From assembly GCF_030063355.1 (NCBI RefSeq), contig NZ_JASISZ010000016.1, positions 1 to 64,000 of the forward strand: a stretch of DNA of 64,000 nt, in the 5' to 3' direction. Positions 1-9,548 of the stretch are shown here, piece after piece. The position numbers and the translations under genes were made by a program. The notes beneath the pieces were generated by a model, which had not been told where the DNA came from, ran no database searches, and was given only the letters and a program-made list of their open reading frames with translations. Position 1 is the first letter of the stretch. The number at the start of each line of letters is the position of its first letter. The DNA is from Streptomyces sp. PH10-H1 (GTDB lineage: Bacteria > Actinomycetota > Actinomycetes > Streptomycetales > Streptomycetaceae).

Positions 1-24
1 GTGTTCTCCTCGGGTGGGGCCTAG

Positions 25-41
25 TCTGACGGTCCGTCAGA
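25..41. promoter_or_regulatory. Regulon operator, site 1
   Basis: TCTGACGGTCCGTCAGA is a perfect inverted repeat around one central base. It ends 29 bp before the SDR start codon at 71. It is one of about fifteen matching 17-bp palindromes in the window, all beside catabolic genes, and is probably a TetR-type repressor site. The function is inferred from recurrence and position only. Confidence 0.75.
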
Positions 42-70
42 ATTGGGTACCGCGCCGGAGGCGAGCGAGC

Positions 71-853
71 ATGCTGCTGACAGGGAAGACCGTGGTCGTA
101 TCCGGAGTCGGCGCCGGCCTCGGGCAGTGCGTGGCGGCAGCCGCGGTGCGCGACGGCGCGAACGTGGTGCTCGGGGCGCGCACCGAGGAGCACCTCGTGA
201 AGGTGGCCGGGGAGATCGACCCGAAGGGGTCGCGGACCGCATGGCTGTCCACGGACATCGCCGACGGCGACCAGTGCGAGGCGCTCGCCGCGCTGGCCGT
301 CGAGCGCTTCGGCGGCATCGACGCCGTCGTGCACGTCGCGGCCATGGACGGGTACTTCGGCGGCCTGGAGGACGCGGACTTCGCGTCGTGGCAGCGCGTG
401 CTGGACGTCAATCTGCTCGGAACACTGCGGCTCACCAAGGCGTGCCTGCCGGCGCTGAAGGCGCACGGCGGGTCCGTGGTGTTCATCGGGACGCAGTCGG
501 CGATCGCGGCGCCCTCGCAGGTGCGGCAGGCGGCGTACGCGGCCTCCAAGGGGGCGCTGACGTCGGCGATGTACTCGGTGGCGCGCGAGCTGGGCCCGTA
601 CCGGATCCGGGTGAACACGGTGCTGCCCGGCTGGATGTGGGGCCCGCCGGTGCAGGCGTTCGTCCAGTTCTCGGCGCACACGGAGGGCGTGTCCGAGGAT
701 GAGGTGCTGGGCCGGCTCACGGAGCGGATGGCGCTCCCGGAACTGGCGACGGACGGGGACGTGGCGGAGGCGGCGGTCTTCCTTGCCTCCGACCGGGCTC
801 GTGCGATCACCGGTCAGTCCCTGCTGGTGAACGCCGGCGAACTGATGCGGTAG
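71..853 (+). CDS. SDR family NAD(P)-dependent oxidoreductase
   Basis: A 260-aa classical short-chain dehydrogenase, expected to interconvert an alcohol and a ketone with NAD(P)H in the cytosol. The N-terminal Rossmann motif GVGAGLG lies at residues 12-18. The catalytic set is S143, Y156 and K160 in the YAASK motif, with the usual 13-residue Ser-Tyr spacing. The common NNAG motif is replaced by HVAA. The ATG at 71 is chosen because GGAGG lies 9 bp upstream; an upstream in-frame start would run through operator site 1. A hairpin follows the stop. The operator suggests it belongs to the catabolic regulon, perhaps oxidising a hydroxyacyl-CoA or ring hydroxyl. The substrate cannot be read from sequence. 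Confidence 0.9.
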   Translation: MLLTGKTVVVSGVGAGLGQCVAAAAVRDGANVVLGARTEEHLVKVAGEIDPKGSRTAWLSTDIADGDQCEALAALAVERFGGIDAVVHVAAMDGYFGGLEDADFASWQRVLDVNLLGTLRLTKACLPALKAHGGSVVFIGTQSAIAAPSQVRQAAYAASKGALTSAMYSVARELGPYRIRVNTVLPGWMWGPPVQAFVQFSAHTEGVSEDEVLGRLTERMALPELATDGDVAEAAVFLASDRARAITGQSLLVNAGELMR

Positions 854-873
854 CGCTCGACCTCTCCTCTCTC

Positions 874-904
874 TACCGCGCGGGATCCCGTATCCCGCGC
901 GGTA
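874..904. terminator. Hairpin terminator after SDR
   Basis: Perfect 13-bp stem (TACCGCGCGGGAT at 874-886 with its complement at 892-904) and a 5-nt loop, starting 21 bp after the SDR stop. There is no T run, as is usual for Streptomyces terminators. Confidence 0.7.
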
Positions 905-1175
905 CTTCCTCATGCCCTGCAGGACGTCCAGCGAAGTGCCCGCTCATCGTGTGTTCGCGGTCACGTTCACAACAATGCCAAGGAAGGTCAAGAACAAGTA
1001 AAATCGTTCGGCTTTCTGATTTTTGTTCAGACTCTTGAACGCGAAGACCCTTGACCGACCACCCTGACAGGGGGTTCAATCCCGGAAGTCCCCCACTCCC
1101 GCACGGGGGCGCCGCCGCAGCGAACGTCCCAGCGAAGTGCGATTCACGTTCACAGGGCGGACCCCTGGAGGGGAC
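905..1175. other. Intergenic leader region of the symporter gene
   Basis: No gene seen. The region carries two imperfect direct copies of a motif: CGTCCAGCGAAGTGC at 925-939 and CGTCCCAGCGAAGTGC at 1125-1140. Each is followed within about 30 bp by TTCACGTTCAC or TCACGTTCAC. An A/T-rich stretch (about 970-1045) lies between them. These could be regulator sites for the symporter promoter. Confidence 0.4.
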
Positions 1176-2753
1176 ATGAACACTCTTGACTGGGCCGTAC
1201 TCATCGCCTACTTCGGCGTGATGATCGCGATTGGAGTCTGGTCCCACAAGCGCATCGACGACGTCGGCGACTACTTCACGGCCGGCGGCAAGATGCCCTG
1301 GTGGCTTTCCGGCATCTCGCACCACATGTCCGGCTACAGCGCGGTCATGTTCACCGGCTACGCGGGCATCGCCTACAAGTACGGGGTGACGTCCTACGTC
1401 ACCTGGTCCTTCCCGATCGCGATCGGGATCGCCATCGGCGCCAACCTCTTCGCGCCCCGGATCAACCGGCTGCGCTCCCGGCTGCATGTCGCCTCGCCGC
1501 TCGAGTACCTGAAGAACAGGTACAACCTCACCACCCAGCAGGCGCTCGCCTGGTCCGGTGTGCTGCTGAAGATCGTCGACGTGGGTGCCAAGTGGGCGGC
1601 CATCGCCACCCTGCTGTCGGTCTTCACCGGCGTCACGATCACCCAGGGCATCGTCATCACCGGCGCGATCACCGCCGTCTACTGCACGGTCGGCGGACTG
1701 TGGGCCGACGCGCTCACCGAGCTGGGGCAGTTCATCATCCAGCTGCTGGCGGGTGTCGCCATGCTCGTGGCCGCCCTCGGCAAGATCGGCGGCATCAGCG
1801 GGATCTGGAACGTCTGGGACGACCCGAAGCTGCACGGCCACACCAGCGGCACCGCCGGCCCCTACACGCTGATCTTCCTGTTGGCGTATCTGTTCATCAA
1901 GACCTTCGAATACAACGGCGGCATGTGGAACCAGGCGCAGCGCTACATGGCCACCTCCAGCCCCAAAGAGGCCATCCGCTCGGCCCGGCTGTCGGCCGCC
2001 CTGTGGTTCGTCTGGCCGCTGGTGCTGTTCTTTCCGATGTGGATCTCCCCGCTGCTGGTGACCGCCAAGAAGCCCGACGGGTCGGACTCGTACGGCCTGA
2101 TGGTCGAGCAACTGCTGCCACACGGGCTGCTCGGCCTGGTGGTCGTCGGCTTCTTCTCGCACACGATGGCCATGTGCTCCTCCGACGCCAACGCCATCGC
2201 TGCCGTCGTCACCCGCGACATCGCGCCGGCGTTCTCCAAGACGGCGCGGGCCTGGACCCAGCGTGCGGGGCTGATCGCCGCCCGGCTCACCACGCTCTCG
2301 TTCCTCGGCCTGTCCATGGCGATCGCCACCCAGGTCAACTCGCCCACCTTCAAGGACATCATCACCATCGTCATCAAGTGGGTGGCGGGGCTGATGGGAC
2401 CGATCGCGATCCCGTTCATGCTCGGGCTCCTGCGGCCGTTCCGTAAGTCCGGGCCGACCGCCGCGCTCACCAGCTGGGCGATGGGTCTGCTCGCGTTCTA
2501 CCTGCTCAACTACCCGATCAACGATGCGATCGACGGCGGCGTGAACCTGGAGTACCAGATCTCATTGCCGCTCGCGGTCTCGCTCTTCCTCTACATCGTC
2601 ATCGGCTTCATCAAGCCGGAGGACACCCCGGAGCGGGACGCGGTGCTGGCCCTCATCAACAACGACGGCGGCGGCAGTGATGCGACCGGGTCCGCCGCGG
2701 CCGTCCCCGAGCCGGCCAAGGACCAGGACGCGGCGGTGCCCGCCAACGACTGA
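1176..2753 (+). CDS. Sodium:solute symporter family transporter
   Basis: A 525-aa polytopic membrane protein of the SSF family (TC 2.A.21), expected to couple Na+ entry to uptake of a small solute. The protein is dominated by about 13 hydrophobic segments. The N-terminus MNTLDWAVLIAYFGVMIAIG is the first membrane helix, followed by the family-typical DYFTAGGKMPWW stretch. The C-terminal tail of about 35 residues is Ala/Asp-rich and cytosolic. The ATG at 1176 is preceded by GGAG at a 5-bp spacing. Sugar and carboxylate carriers both occur in this family and nothing here fixes the solute. It carries no regulon operator, so uptake of the cluster's substrate is only a possibility. Confidence 0.88.
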   Translation: MNTLDWAVLIAYFGVMIAIGVWSHKRIDDVGDYFTAGGKMPWWLSGISHHMSGYSAVMFTGYAGIAYKYGVTSYVTWSFPIAIGIAIGANLFAPRINRLRSRLHVASPLEYLKNRYNLTTQQALAWSGVLLKIVDVGAKWAAIATLLSVFTGVTITQGIVITGAITAVYCTVGGLWADALTELGQFIIQLLAGVAMLVAALGKIGGISGIWNVWDDPKLHGHTSGTAGPYTLIFLLAYLFIKTFEYNGGMWNQAQRYMATSSPKEAIRSARLSAALWFVWPLVLFFPMWISPLLVTAKKPDGSDSYGLMVEQLLPHGLLGLVVVGFFSHTMAMCSSDANAIAAVVTRDIAPAFSKTARAWTQRAGLIAARLTTLSFLGLSMAIATQVNSPTFKDIITIVIKWVAGLMGPIAIPFMLGLLRPFRKSGPTAALTSWAMGLLAFYLLNYPINDAIDGGVNLEYQISLPLAVSLFLYIVIGFIKPEDTPERDAVLALINNDGGGSDATGSAAAVPEPAKDQDAAVPAND

Positions 2754-2871
2754 GCCGCGGCCGGGACGTGGCGGTGGAGCACCTGCGGGGGCGCAACAGC
2801 TCCACCGTCACATACCTCCGGCGTCACGTATCTCCACCGTCACGGACCGGCCGACCGGCACGACAGCCGAA

Positions 2872-2900
2872 TGGGGCGCCCGCCGGTGGCGGGCGCCTCA
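2872..2900. terminator. Bidirectional terminator between convergent genes
   Basis: GGCGCCCGCC at 2875-2884 pairs with 2888-2897 across a 3-nt loop, extendable to 13 bp with one G-T pair. It sits between the symporter (+) and the ADP-ribosylglycohydrolase (-), and overlaps the stop codon of the latter. Confidence 0.7.
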
Positions 2901-4001
2901 GGCGTTCGGGTAGCGGTCCAGCCACGAAGGGGACGCGCCGGCCGGGCCGTGCAGCGCCGGGGCCTGCGTCATCTCCATGGCGAAGTCGTCCGCGAGCTGC
3001 AGGATCGTGCCGCGCCCCTCCAGCTCCGCGATCCACGACGGGGGCAGCGCCGTCTCACCGTGCTGCGCGCCCAGCAGATTGCCGCAGACGGAACCGGTCG
3101 AATCACTGTCGCCGCCGTGGTTCACCGCCAGCAGCAGGCCGTGGTGTACGTCCTCGGCGACGAGCGCGCAGTACACGCCGATCGCCAGCGCCTCCTCCGC
3201 CGTCCAGCCCTCCCCCAGCGACTCCACGCGCTCCGGTGACGGCATCCCCTGCCGTACGGCGCCCAGCGCCCGCTGCAGGGCGTCCGTGGTCTCCTCGTGG
3301 TCGGGGCGCGAACCGAGCAGCGCCAGCGCGTGCTGTACGGAGCCGTCGAGCGCCTCCCCGCGCGCCAGCCCGTGCACGATGACGGCGAACGCGCCCGCCG
3401 CCAGCTGCCCGGTGGGATGGCCGTGGGTCTGCGCCGCGCACTCGACCGCCAGCTGGAACACCAGCCCCGCCTCCCAGCCGACCAGCAGCCCGAACGGCGC
3501 GGAGCGCATCACTGTGCCGCAGCCCTTGGAGTCCGGGTTCTTCGGGCTCTCGACCGTGCCCATCCGGTCGTCCGCGAGGCCCTTGAGGCACGCCTGGCCG
3601 GGCGCGCGGCGCGAGTACAGCCACTCCTCGCGCGACAGCCAGCCGGTGTCCTTGCGGCGCTCGTCGGGTCCCCAGTCGTTCTGGGTGGCCGCCCAGCGCA
3701 GATACGCGCGGTGCACATCGGTGGGCGGGTGCCAGGCGCCGCTGTCGCGGCGCACCTGGGCGCGTATGAGCCCTTCCGTCGTGAACAGCGTCATCTGCGT
3801 GTCGTCCGTGATGGCGCCCCGGCGGCCGAACGCCGGCACAAAGTCCGTCACCCCGTCCGGGCCGTGCTCCGCCCGGATCGCCTTCAGCGAGTCGAACTCG
3901 ATGCCCGCGCCCAGCGCGTCGCCGATGGCCCCGCCCAGCAGGCAGCCACGTACGCGGCTGCGGAAATCCTGCTGCTGCGCGCGTCCCCAAACCGCCGTCA
4001 A
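2898..4001 (-). CDS. ADP-ribosylglycohydrolase family protein
   Basis: A 367-aa DraG/ARH-type hydrolase, a family that removes ADP-ribose from proteins, nucleic acids or small molecules using a binuclear Mg/Mn centre. The N-terminal GCLLGGAIGDALGAGIEFDS and ITDDTQM motifs supply metal ligands. The C-terminal HGGDSDSTGSVCGNLLGA stretch carries the second metal-binding Asp pair. TTG at 4001 is used because AAGGGG lies about 7 bp upstream and no ATG is nearby. It is transcribed alone, convergent to the symporter. No link to the catabolic genes is visible. Confidence 0.9.
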   Translation of the reverse strand: MTAVWGRAQQQDFRSRVRGCLLGGAIGDALGAGIEFDSLKAIRAEHGPDGVTDFVPAFGRRGAITDDTQMTLFTTEGLIRAQVRRDSGAWHPPTDVHRAYLRWAATQNDWGPDERRKDTGWLSREEWLYSRRAPGQACLKGLADDRMGTVESPKNPDSKGCGTVMRSAPFGLLVGWEAGLVFQLAVECAAQTHGHPTGQLAAGAFAVIVHGLARGEALDGSVQHALALLGSRPDHEETTDALQRALGAVRQGMPSPERVESLGEGWTAEEALAIGVYCALVAEDVHHGLLLAVNHGGDSDSTGSVCGNLLGAQHGETALPPSWIAELEGRGTILQLADDFAMEMTQAPALHGPAGASPSWLDRYPNA

Positions 4002-4174
4002 AGCGAACCCCTTCGGTCAGCCGCTGTCAGGCGCAGCACGATAGTCGACAAACCCGCTCGCGTCCCGTGCCGTCGGACGTCACCGGCGCGGACCGGCCAC
4101 GCCCGGCCGCCGCGACTGGCAACGCCCGGCCACGACCGCCCACACCCCGCCACGCCCGCCCACAACCCCCACCC

Positions 4175-6763
4175 CTACGCGTCGAGCACCGGCAGCAGCT
4201 CGGGGAGGTGTCCGTCGGAGGCGAGCCCTGCGGCCCGGCGTTCCGCGGAGACCTCGCCGTACAGGGTGGTGCGCTGACGGGACGGCCGGCCGGCGGAGTC
4301 GGCGATCGCGACCAGGTCCTGGATGGACCGGTAGGAGCCGTAACTGGATCCCGCCATCCGGGAGATGGTCTCCTCCATCAGGGTGCCGCCCAGGTCGTTC
4401 GCCCCGGAGCGGAGCATCTCCGCCGCCCCCTCAGCGCCCAGCTTGACCCAGCTGGTCTGGATATTGGGGATATGGGTGTGCAGCAGCAGCCGGGCCATCG
4501 CCGTGACCGCCCGGTTGTCCCGGAGCGTCGGCCCGGGCCGGGCTATACCGGCCAGATAGACGGGCGCGTTCGTGTGGATGAAGGGCAGCGTCACGAACTC
4601 CGTGAAACCGCCCGTCTCCCGCTGGATCTCGGCGAGCAGCCGCAGATGGCCCAGCCAGTGGTGCGGCTGGTCCACATGCCCGTACATCATCGTGGACGAG
4701 GACCGCAGGCCCAGCGAGTGCGCGGCCTTCACGACCTCCACCCAGGTCGCGGTCGGCAGCTTGCCCTTGGTGAGGACCCACCGCACCTCGTCGTCCAGGA
4801 TCTCGGCGGCCGTGCCGGGAATCGAGTCGAGCCCGGCCTCCTTGGCCGCCGCCAGCCAGTCGCGGATCGACATGCCGGTGCGCGTCGCCCCGTTGGCGAC
4901 CTCCATCGGCGAGAAGGCGTGCACATGCATGCCCGGCACGCGCTCCTTCACCGCTCGCGCGATGTCGAAGTACGCGGTGCCGGGCAGGTCCGGGTGGATA
5001 CCGCCCTGCATGCACACCTCGGTCGCGCCGACCTCCCACGCCTGCTCCGCGCGATCGGCGACCTGGGACAGCGACAGCGTGTACGCGTCGGCGTCGGTGC
5101 GCCGCTGCGCGAAGGCGCAGAAACGGCAGCCGGTGTAGCAGACGTTGGTGAAGTTGATGTTCCTGGTGACGATGTACGTGACCTCGTCGCCGACCGTGTC
5201 GCGCCGCACATCGTCCGCGATCCGGCACAGCGCGTCCAGCGCGGGACCGTCCGCGTGCAGCAGCGCGAGCGCCTGCTCGTCGGTGAGCTTCACCGGATCG
5301 TCGGCCGCGGTCGCGAGCGCCGACCGTACGTCCCCGTCGACCCGGTCGGGGACCATGCCGGGCGCCGCCTGCTCGCGCAGCGACTCCCAGTCGCCGTACA
5401 CGTCGTCGAAATCATCCCTGCGGTCGCCGGTCCGCCCGGTGGTGTCGATCGTGGTGTGCAGATCGGTGCGGCCGGTGGCCGTGAACGCCTCCTCCGGCTC
5501 CTGCCAGAGCAGCCCGGTGGGCTTGGCGTTCTCGTCCGCCAGCGCCGTCCCCGGGTCCGCCAGGGCCCGTACGTGCGGCAGCAGGCGCGGGTCGAGCCAC
5601 GGCTCGCCCCGCTGGATGAACTCGGGATAGATCGTGAGCCGCTCGCGCAGCGCGAACCCGGCGGCGGCCGTCTTCCCGGCCAGTTCGTCGATGTGCGGCC
5701 ACGGGCGTTCGGGATTGACGTGGTCGGGGGTCAGCGGCGACACCCCGCCCCAGTCGTCGATCCCCGCGTCGATGAACCGCGCGTACTCACCGTCCACCAG
5801 GTTCGGCGGCGCCTGGATCCGGGCCGCGGGGCCGAGGATCAGCCGGGCCACCGCGATCGCCGCCGCCAGCTCCTCCAGCTCCGCGTCCGGCATGCCGCGC
5901 ATCGCGGTGTCCGGCTTGGCGCGGAAGTTCTGGATGATCACTTCCTGGATGCCGTGGTACTGCCGGGCGATCTTCCGTATCGCGAACAGCGATTCGGCGC
6001 GCTCCGCGTACGTCTCCCCGATGCCGATCAGGATGCCCGTCGTGAACGGGACGTTGGAGCGCCCCGCGTCCTCCAGCACCCGCAGCCGCACCGCCGGGTC
6101 CTTGTCGGGCGAGCCGTAATGCGGGCCGCCCGGCTCCGACCACAGCCGGGTCGCCGTCGTCTCCAGCATCATGCCCATCGACGGCGCCACCGGCTTGAGA
6201 CGCTGCAGGTCCTGCCACGACAGCACGCCGGGGTTCAGGTGCGGGAGCAGTCCGGTCTCCTCCAGCACGCGGATCGACATCGCCCGCACATACGCGAGCG
6301 TGTCGTCGTAGCCGTGCGCGTCGAGCCACTCCCGCGCCTCCGGCCAGCGTTCCTCCGGGCGGTCGCCGAGCGTGAACAGGGCCTCCTTGCAGCCCATTTC
6401 CGCGCCCTGCCGCGCGATGTCGAGGACCTCGTCCGGGGAGAGGTACATCCCGTGTCCCTCGCGGCGCAGCTTGCCCGGCACCGTCACAAAGGTGCAGTAG
6501 TGGCACTTGTCGCGGCACAGCCGGGTCAGCGGAATGAAGACCTTCCGCGAATACGTGATCACTCCGGGCCGGCCGGCCGTCTCCAGCCCCGCGTCACGCA
6601 CCCGGGCCGCCGTGGCGGAGAGATCCACCAGATCACCGCCACGCGCCTGCAGCAGGACCGCCGCCTCGGCGGTGTCGAGCGCAACGCCGTCGCGGGCACG
6701 CTTCAGAGCGCGCCGCATGCCGTTGGCGGTGGGGGTCGGCTCGTCGGGGCGGGTCAGGCTCAT
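4175..6763 (-). CDS. fbiC: 7,8-didemethyl-8-hydroxy-5-deazariboflavin (FO) synthase, CofG-CofH fusion
   Basis: An 862-aa bifunctional radical-SAM enzyme that makes FO, the deazaflavin chromophore of coenzyme F420, from a tyrosine-derived intermediate and the ribityl-diaminouracil precursor. The CofG half carries the iron-sulfur motif CRDKCHYC at residues 83-90. The CofH half carries CYTGCRFC at about residues 542-549. Length and domain order match actinobacterial FbiC. The ATG at 6763 is preferred over that at 6769 because GGGAG lies 6 bp upstream of it. An open frame continues further upstream but is the shadow of the next gene. F420 made here could serve the LLM and Ddn-like proteins in the same window. 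Confidence 0.97.
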   Translation of the reverse strand: MSLTRPDEPTPTANGMRRALKRARDGVALDTAEAAVLLQARGGDLVDLSATAARVRDAGLETAGRPGVITYSRKVFIPLTRLCRDKCHYCTFVTVPGKLRREGHGMYLSPDEVLDIARQGAEMGCKEALFTLGDRPEERWPEAREWLDAHGYDDTLAYVRAMSIRVLEETGLLPHLNPGVLSWQDLQRLKPVAPSMGMMLETTATRLWSEPGGPHYGSPDKDPAVRLRVLEDAGRSNVPFTTGILIGIGETYAERAESLFAIRKIARQYHGIQEVIIQNFRAKPDTAMRGMPDAELEELAAAIAVARLILGPAARIQAPPNLVDGEYARFIDAGIDDWGGVSPLTPDHVNPERPWPHIDELAGKTAAAGFALRERLTIYPEFIQRGEPWLDPRLLPHVRALADPGTALADENAKPTGLLWQEPEEAFTATGRTDLHTTIDTTGRTGDRRDDFDDVYGDWESLREQAAPGMVPDRVDGDVRSALATAADDPVKLTDEQALALLHADGPALDALCRIADDVRRDTVGDEVTYIVTRNINFTNVCYTGCRFCAFAQRRTDADAYTLSLSQVADRAEQAWEVGATEVCMQGGIHPDLPGTAYFDIARAVKERVPGMHVHAFSPMEVANGATRTGMSIRDWLAAAKEAGLDSIPGTAAEILDDEVRWVLTKGKLPTATWVEVVKAAHSLGLRSSSTMMYGHVDQPHHWLGHLRLLAEIQRETGGFTEFVTLPFIHTNAPVYLAGIARPGPTLRDNRAVTAMARLLLHTHIPNIQTSWVKLGAEGAAEMLRSGANDLGGTLMEETISRMAGSSYGSYRSIQDLVAIADSAGRPSRQRTTLYGEVSAERRAAGLASDGHLPELLPVLDA

Positions 6764-6896
6764 GGTCATCTCCCGAGCATAGGTCGCTGCCCGGCACGCG
6801 GGGCTATGGCGTTGACCACGACGGATTCCGGCGGGCCCGCCGGCAGGATCACTGCTTCCGGTCCATCCGGTGCTTCCGGTGCTTCCGCTCCGGCGG

Positions 6897-7721
6897 TCAC
6901 AGGAACTGCGCGTAGTCGTCCAGCACGCGCAGGACGTCGTCCGTCCCGGCCGGGGGCAACTGCACCACGCACTCCTCGATGCCCAGGTCACGGAAGTACC
7001 CGAGCTTTCCCGCGTTCGGGCGCACCGCCGACGGCACGACCTGCAGCGCGCCCGGCTCACGTCCGGCCGCGGCCCACACCTCCCGCAGCCGCGGCAGCGC
7101 CTCGGCGAGACCACCGCCCCCGATCGGCATCCAGCCGTCCGCGTACTCGGCGATGTGCCCGAAGAGCTTCGGCCCCGCGGCCCCGCCGACCAGCGTCCGC
7201 AGCGGGCCGACCGGCTTCGGGTACGCGTCACTCGCCGCCACCGACGCGAACTCCCCCTTGTACGCCGTCGGCTCCGGCGCCCACAGCGCTCGCATCACCC
7301 GCATCCGGTCGCGTACGAGCTCCCGCCGCCGGTTCCACTCCACCCCGTGATCGGCGGCCTCCTCCACATTCCAGCCAAATCCGACCCCCAGCGTGAACCG
7401 GCCGCCCGACAGGTGATCGAGCGTCGCGATCTGCTTCGCCAGCACGATCGGATCGTGCTGCGCGACGAGCGTGATGGCGGTGCCGAGCGTGATCCGCCGG
7501 GTGACGGCGGCCGCCGCCGCGAGCGCCGTGAAGGGATCGAGCGTCCGCCCGTACTCGCGCGGCAGCGGCTCGCCCATCGGCGCCGGAGTGGTCCTGGCCA
7601 CCGGAATGTGGGTGTGCTCGGGCAGGAACAGCCCGGCGAAACCGCGCTGCTCCACCTCCTCGGCGAGCCGCACCGGAGCGATGGTCTCGTCGGTCAGGAA
7701 GATCGTGGCATTGATCCGCAC
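6897..7721 (-). CDS. LLM class F420-dependent oxidoreductase
   Basis: A 274-aa TIM-barrel protein of the luciferase-like monooxygenase superfamily, most like the F420-dependent branch. It shows the family pattern: an N-terminal strand followed by [16 protein letters not shown], then [31 protein letters not shown], and a C-terminal ADGWMPIG segment. The GTG start at 7721 follows GGAGG with 5-bp spacing. It lies 133 bp upstream of fbiC in the same direction, so co-transcription is possible. No regulon operator precedes it. The substrate is unknown; hydride transfer to an alkene, ketone or imine is typical of the family. Confidence 0.88.
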   Translation of the reverse strand: MRINATIFLTDETIAPVRLAEEVEQRGFAGLFLPEHTHIPVARTTPAPMGEPLPREYGRTLDPFTALAAAAAVTRRITLGTAITLVAQHDPIVLAKQIATLDHLSGGRFTLGVGFGWNVEEAADHGVEWNRRRELVRDRMRVMRALWAPEPTAYKGEFASVAASDAYPKPVGPLRTLVGGAAGPKLFGHIAEYADGWMPIGGGGLAEALPRLREVWAAAGREPGALQVVPSAVRPNAGKLGYFRDLGIEECVVQLPPAGTDDVLRVLDDYAQFL

Positions 7722-7921
7722 GGGCACCTCCGGTAAGTGGAGCGGGACGGCGTGGCGGGACACCCCTGTACGCCATGAACGCTGGGGCCGATCCTGTCTC
7801 TTCCCGTGAGCGTTTGCACCCAACCTCGCCATCCGGCGTCCCCGGGGTGTTCCGGCCTCCGACACTCCGGCGTAGAACAGTTCCCAGCGGCACTTCCCAC
7901 CCTTCTCGCCAGGAGGCACGG

Positions 7922-9469
7922 ATGGAACGACGCGATGTTCTCAAGCTCACGGCGCTTGCGGGCGCGACCGGAGTCCTTACGCTGGCTCCTGTGAGCTTCG
8001 CCGGAGCCGCGGACGCGCCGGACGGTACCCCAGGCGCCCCAGCGGCCGAAGAGACGCATACCGTCGCCGGACATCTGCCCACCGGTGTGGCGGACTTCGT
8101 CTACCTGCCCGTGGAAGTACCGCACGGCGTACGTGAGATCGCCGTCTCCTACACGTACGACAAGCCGGCCGTACCCGTCGGAACCGTCGGCAACGCCTGT
8201 GACATCGGCATCTTCGACCAGCGCGGCACCGCACTCGGCGGCAAGGGCTTCCGCGGCTGGTCCGGGGGATTCCGCACCGAATTCGCCATCAGCGCCAGGC
8301 AGGCGACCCCGGCCTATCTTCCCGGCCCGGTCTCCCCCGGCACCTGGAACATCGTCCTCGGCCCGTACACCGTCGCGCCCCAGGGGCTGAACTACTCCGT
8401 CACCATCACCCTGCGCTACGGCCCCCAGGGCACCACCCCGGCCACCACCTACCCGCCGCAGCACGCCAAGGGGCGCGGCAGCGCCTGGTACCGCGGGGAC
8501 TGCCACCTCCACACCGTCCACTCCGACGGCAAGCGCACGCCGGAGGAGCTCGTCGCCGCCGCCCGCGCCGCCGGGCTCGACTTCATCAACACCAGCGAAC
8601 ACAACACCTCCTCCGCCCACACCGTCTTCGGCCCGCTGGCCGGCGACGACCTGCTCATCCTCACCGGCGAGGAGATCACCACCCGCAACGGCCACTACCT
8701 CGCCGTCGGCAGCGACGCCGGCGTCTGGTTCGACTGGCGCTACCGCGCCCGCGACGACGCGTACGCGCGGTTCGCGCGCAAGATCCGGAAGGCGGGCGGC
8801 CTCGTCGTGCCGGCCCATCCCTACGGGATCTTCCCCGCCAGTCAGTGGAAGTTCGGCTACGACCAGGCCGACGCCATCGAGATCTGGAACGGCCCCTGGA
8901 CCCCGGACGACGAACTCTCCCTCAACACCTGGGACAACCTCCTCACCGCCTCCGGCCGTGGTGACGGTCATTGGATCCCCGCGATGGGCAACTCCGACGC
9001 CCACCGCGAACCCCAGGTCGTCGGCCTCCCCCAGACGGTTGTCCTGGCGGACCGCCTCGACCGCCCTTCCCTTCTCGCGGGTATCCGCGCGGGCCGGAGC
9101 TGGCTGGCGGAGTCGTCCGCCGTCCAGCTCGCCTTCACGGCCACCGGCCCGCACGGCGAGCACGCGGGGATCGGCGAACGGCTGGTCGTGGCGGCGGGGG
9201 ACATCGTGACGGTGCGGCTCGAGGTGTCGGGGGTGCCGGATGCGGGCGGGGTGTTCGGCGCGCAGGCGCGGTTGATGACGGACGAGGGCCAGATGTACGC
9301 CACGCAACTCCCTGTCTCGGGGATCGGTCACATCGAATGGCGCACCACGGCTTCTTTGGCGGCGTATGTGAGGGCGGAGGTCCGGCATCCGGTTACGGAC
9401 GGCGGGGCGAGCGGGCTTCCGGGCCGGGTTGCTGCCCTGACGAATCCGATCTGGCTGGATCCGCGGTAG
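7922..9469 (+). CDS. Tat-exported CehA/McbA-type PHP metallohydrolase
   Basis: A 515-aa exported phosphoesterase-like hydrolase. The N-terminus reads MERRDVLKLTALAGATGV, a twin-arginine signal (RRDVLK) followed by a hydrophobic stretch. Residues about 35-180 form a beta-rich N-terminal domain. The PHP domain begins at CHLHTVHSDG (metal ligands H195, H197 and a nearby Asp) and continues through TSEHN, GEEITT, PAHPYG and GNSDAHR. Members of this family hydrolyse carbamates, phosphoesters or remain uncharacterised. ATG 7922 has AGGAGG 5 bp upstream. It diverges from the LLM gene at 6897. Confidence 0.88.
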   Translation: MERRDVLKLTALAGATGVLTLAPVSFAGAADAPDGTPGAPAAEETHTVAGHLPTGVADFVYLPVEVPHGVREIAVSYTYDKPAVPVGTVGNACDIGIFDQRGTALGGKGFRGWSGGFRTEFAISARQATPAYLPGPVSPGTWNIVLGPYTVAPQGLNYSVTITLRYGPQGTTPATTYPPQHAKGRGSAWYRGDCHLHTVHSDGKRTPEELVAAARAAGLDFINTSEHNTSSAHTVFGPLAGDDLLILTGEEITTRNGHYLAVGSDAGVWFDWRYRARDDAYARFARKIRKAGGLVVPAHPYGIFPASQWKFGYDQADAIEIWNGPWTPDDELSLNTWDNLLTASGRGDGHWIPAMGNSDAHREPQVVGLPQTVVLADRLDRPSLLAGIRAGRSWLAESSAVQLAFTATGPHGEHAGIGERLVVAAGDIVTVRLEVSGVPDAGGVFGAQARLMTDEGQMYATQLPVSGIGHIEWRTTASLAAYVRAEVRHPVTDGGASGLPGRVAALTNPIWLDPR

Positions 9470-9548
9470 CCGGTTCGCTTGCGGCGGGCTTGGGGGGCGG
9501 GGCCGGGTCCTCCGGGGCGGCGATCCCCTGCGGGAGGCGAGTGGCCGG

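Noticed and set aside
873-2162. 429-codon minus-strand frame across the symporter
   Set aside because: Composition is Asp/Gln/Arg-rich shadow; the plus strand encodes a membrane protein with a proper ribosome site.
4067-7396. 1109-codon open frame on the plus strand opposite fbiC
   Set aside because: Arg/Pro/Gly-rich shadow of a GC3-biased gene; fbiC on the other strand has complete radical-SAM motifs.
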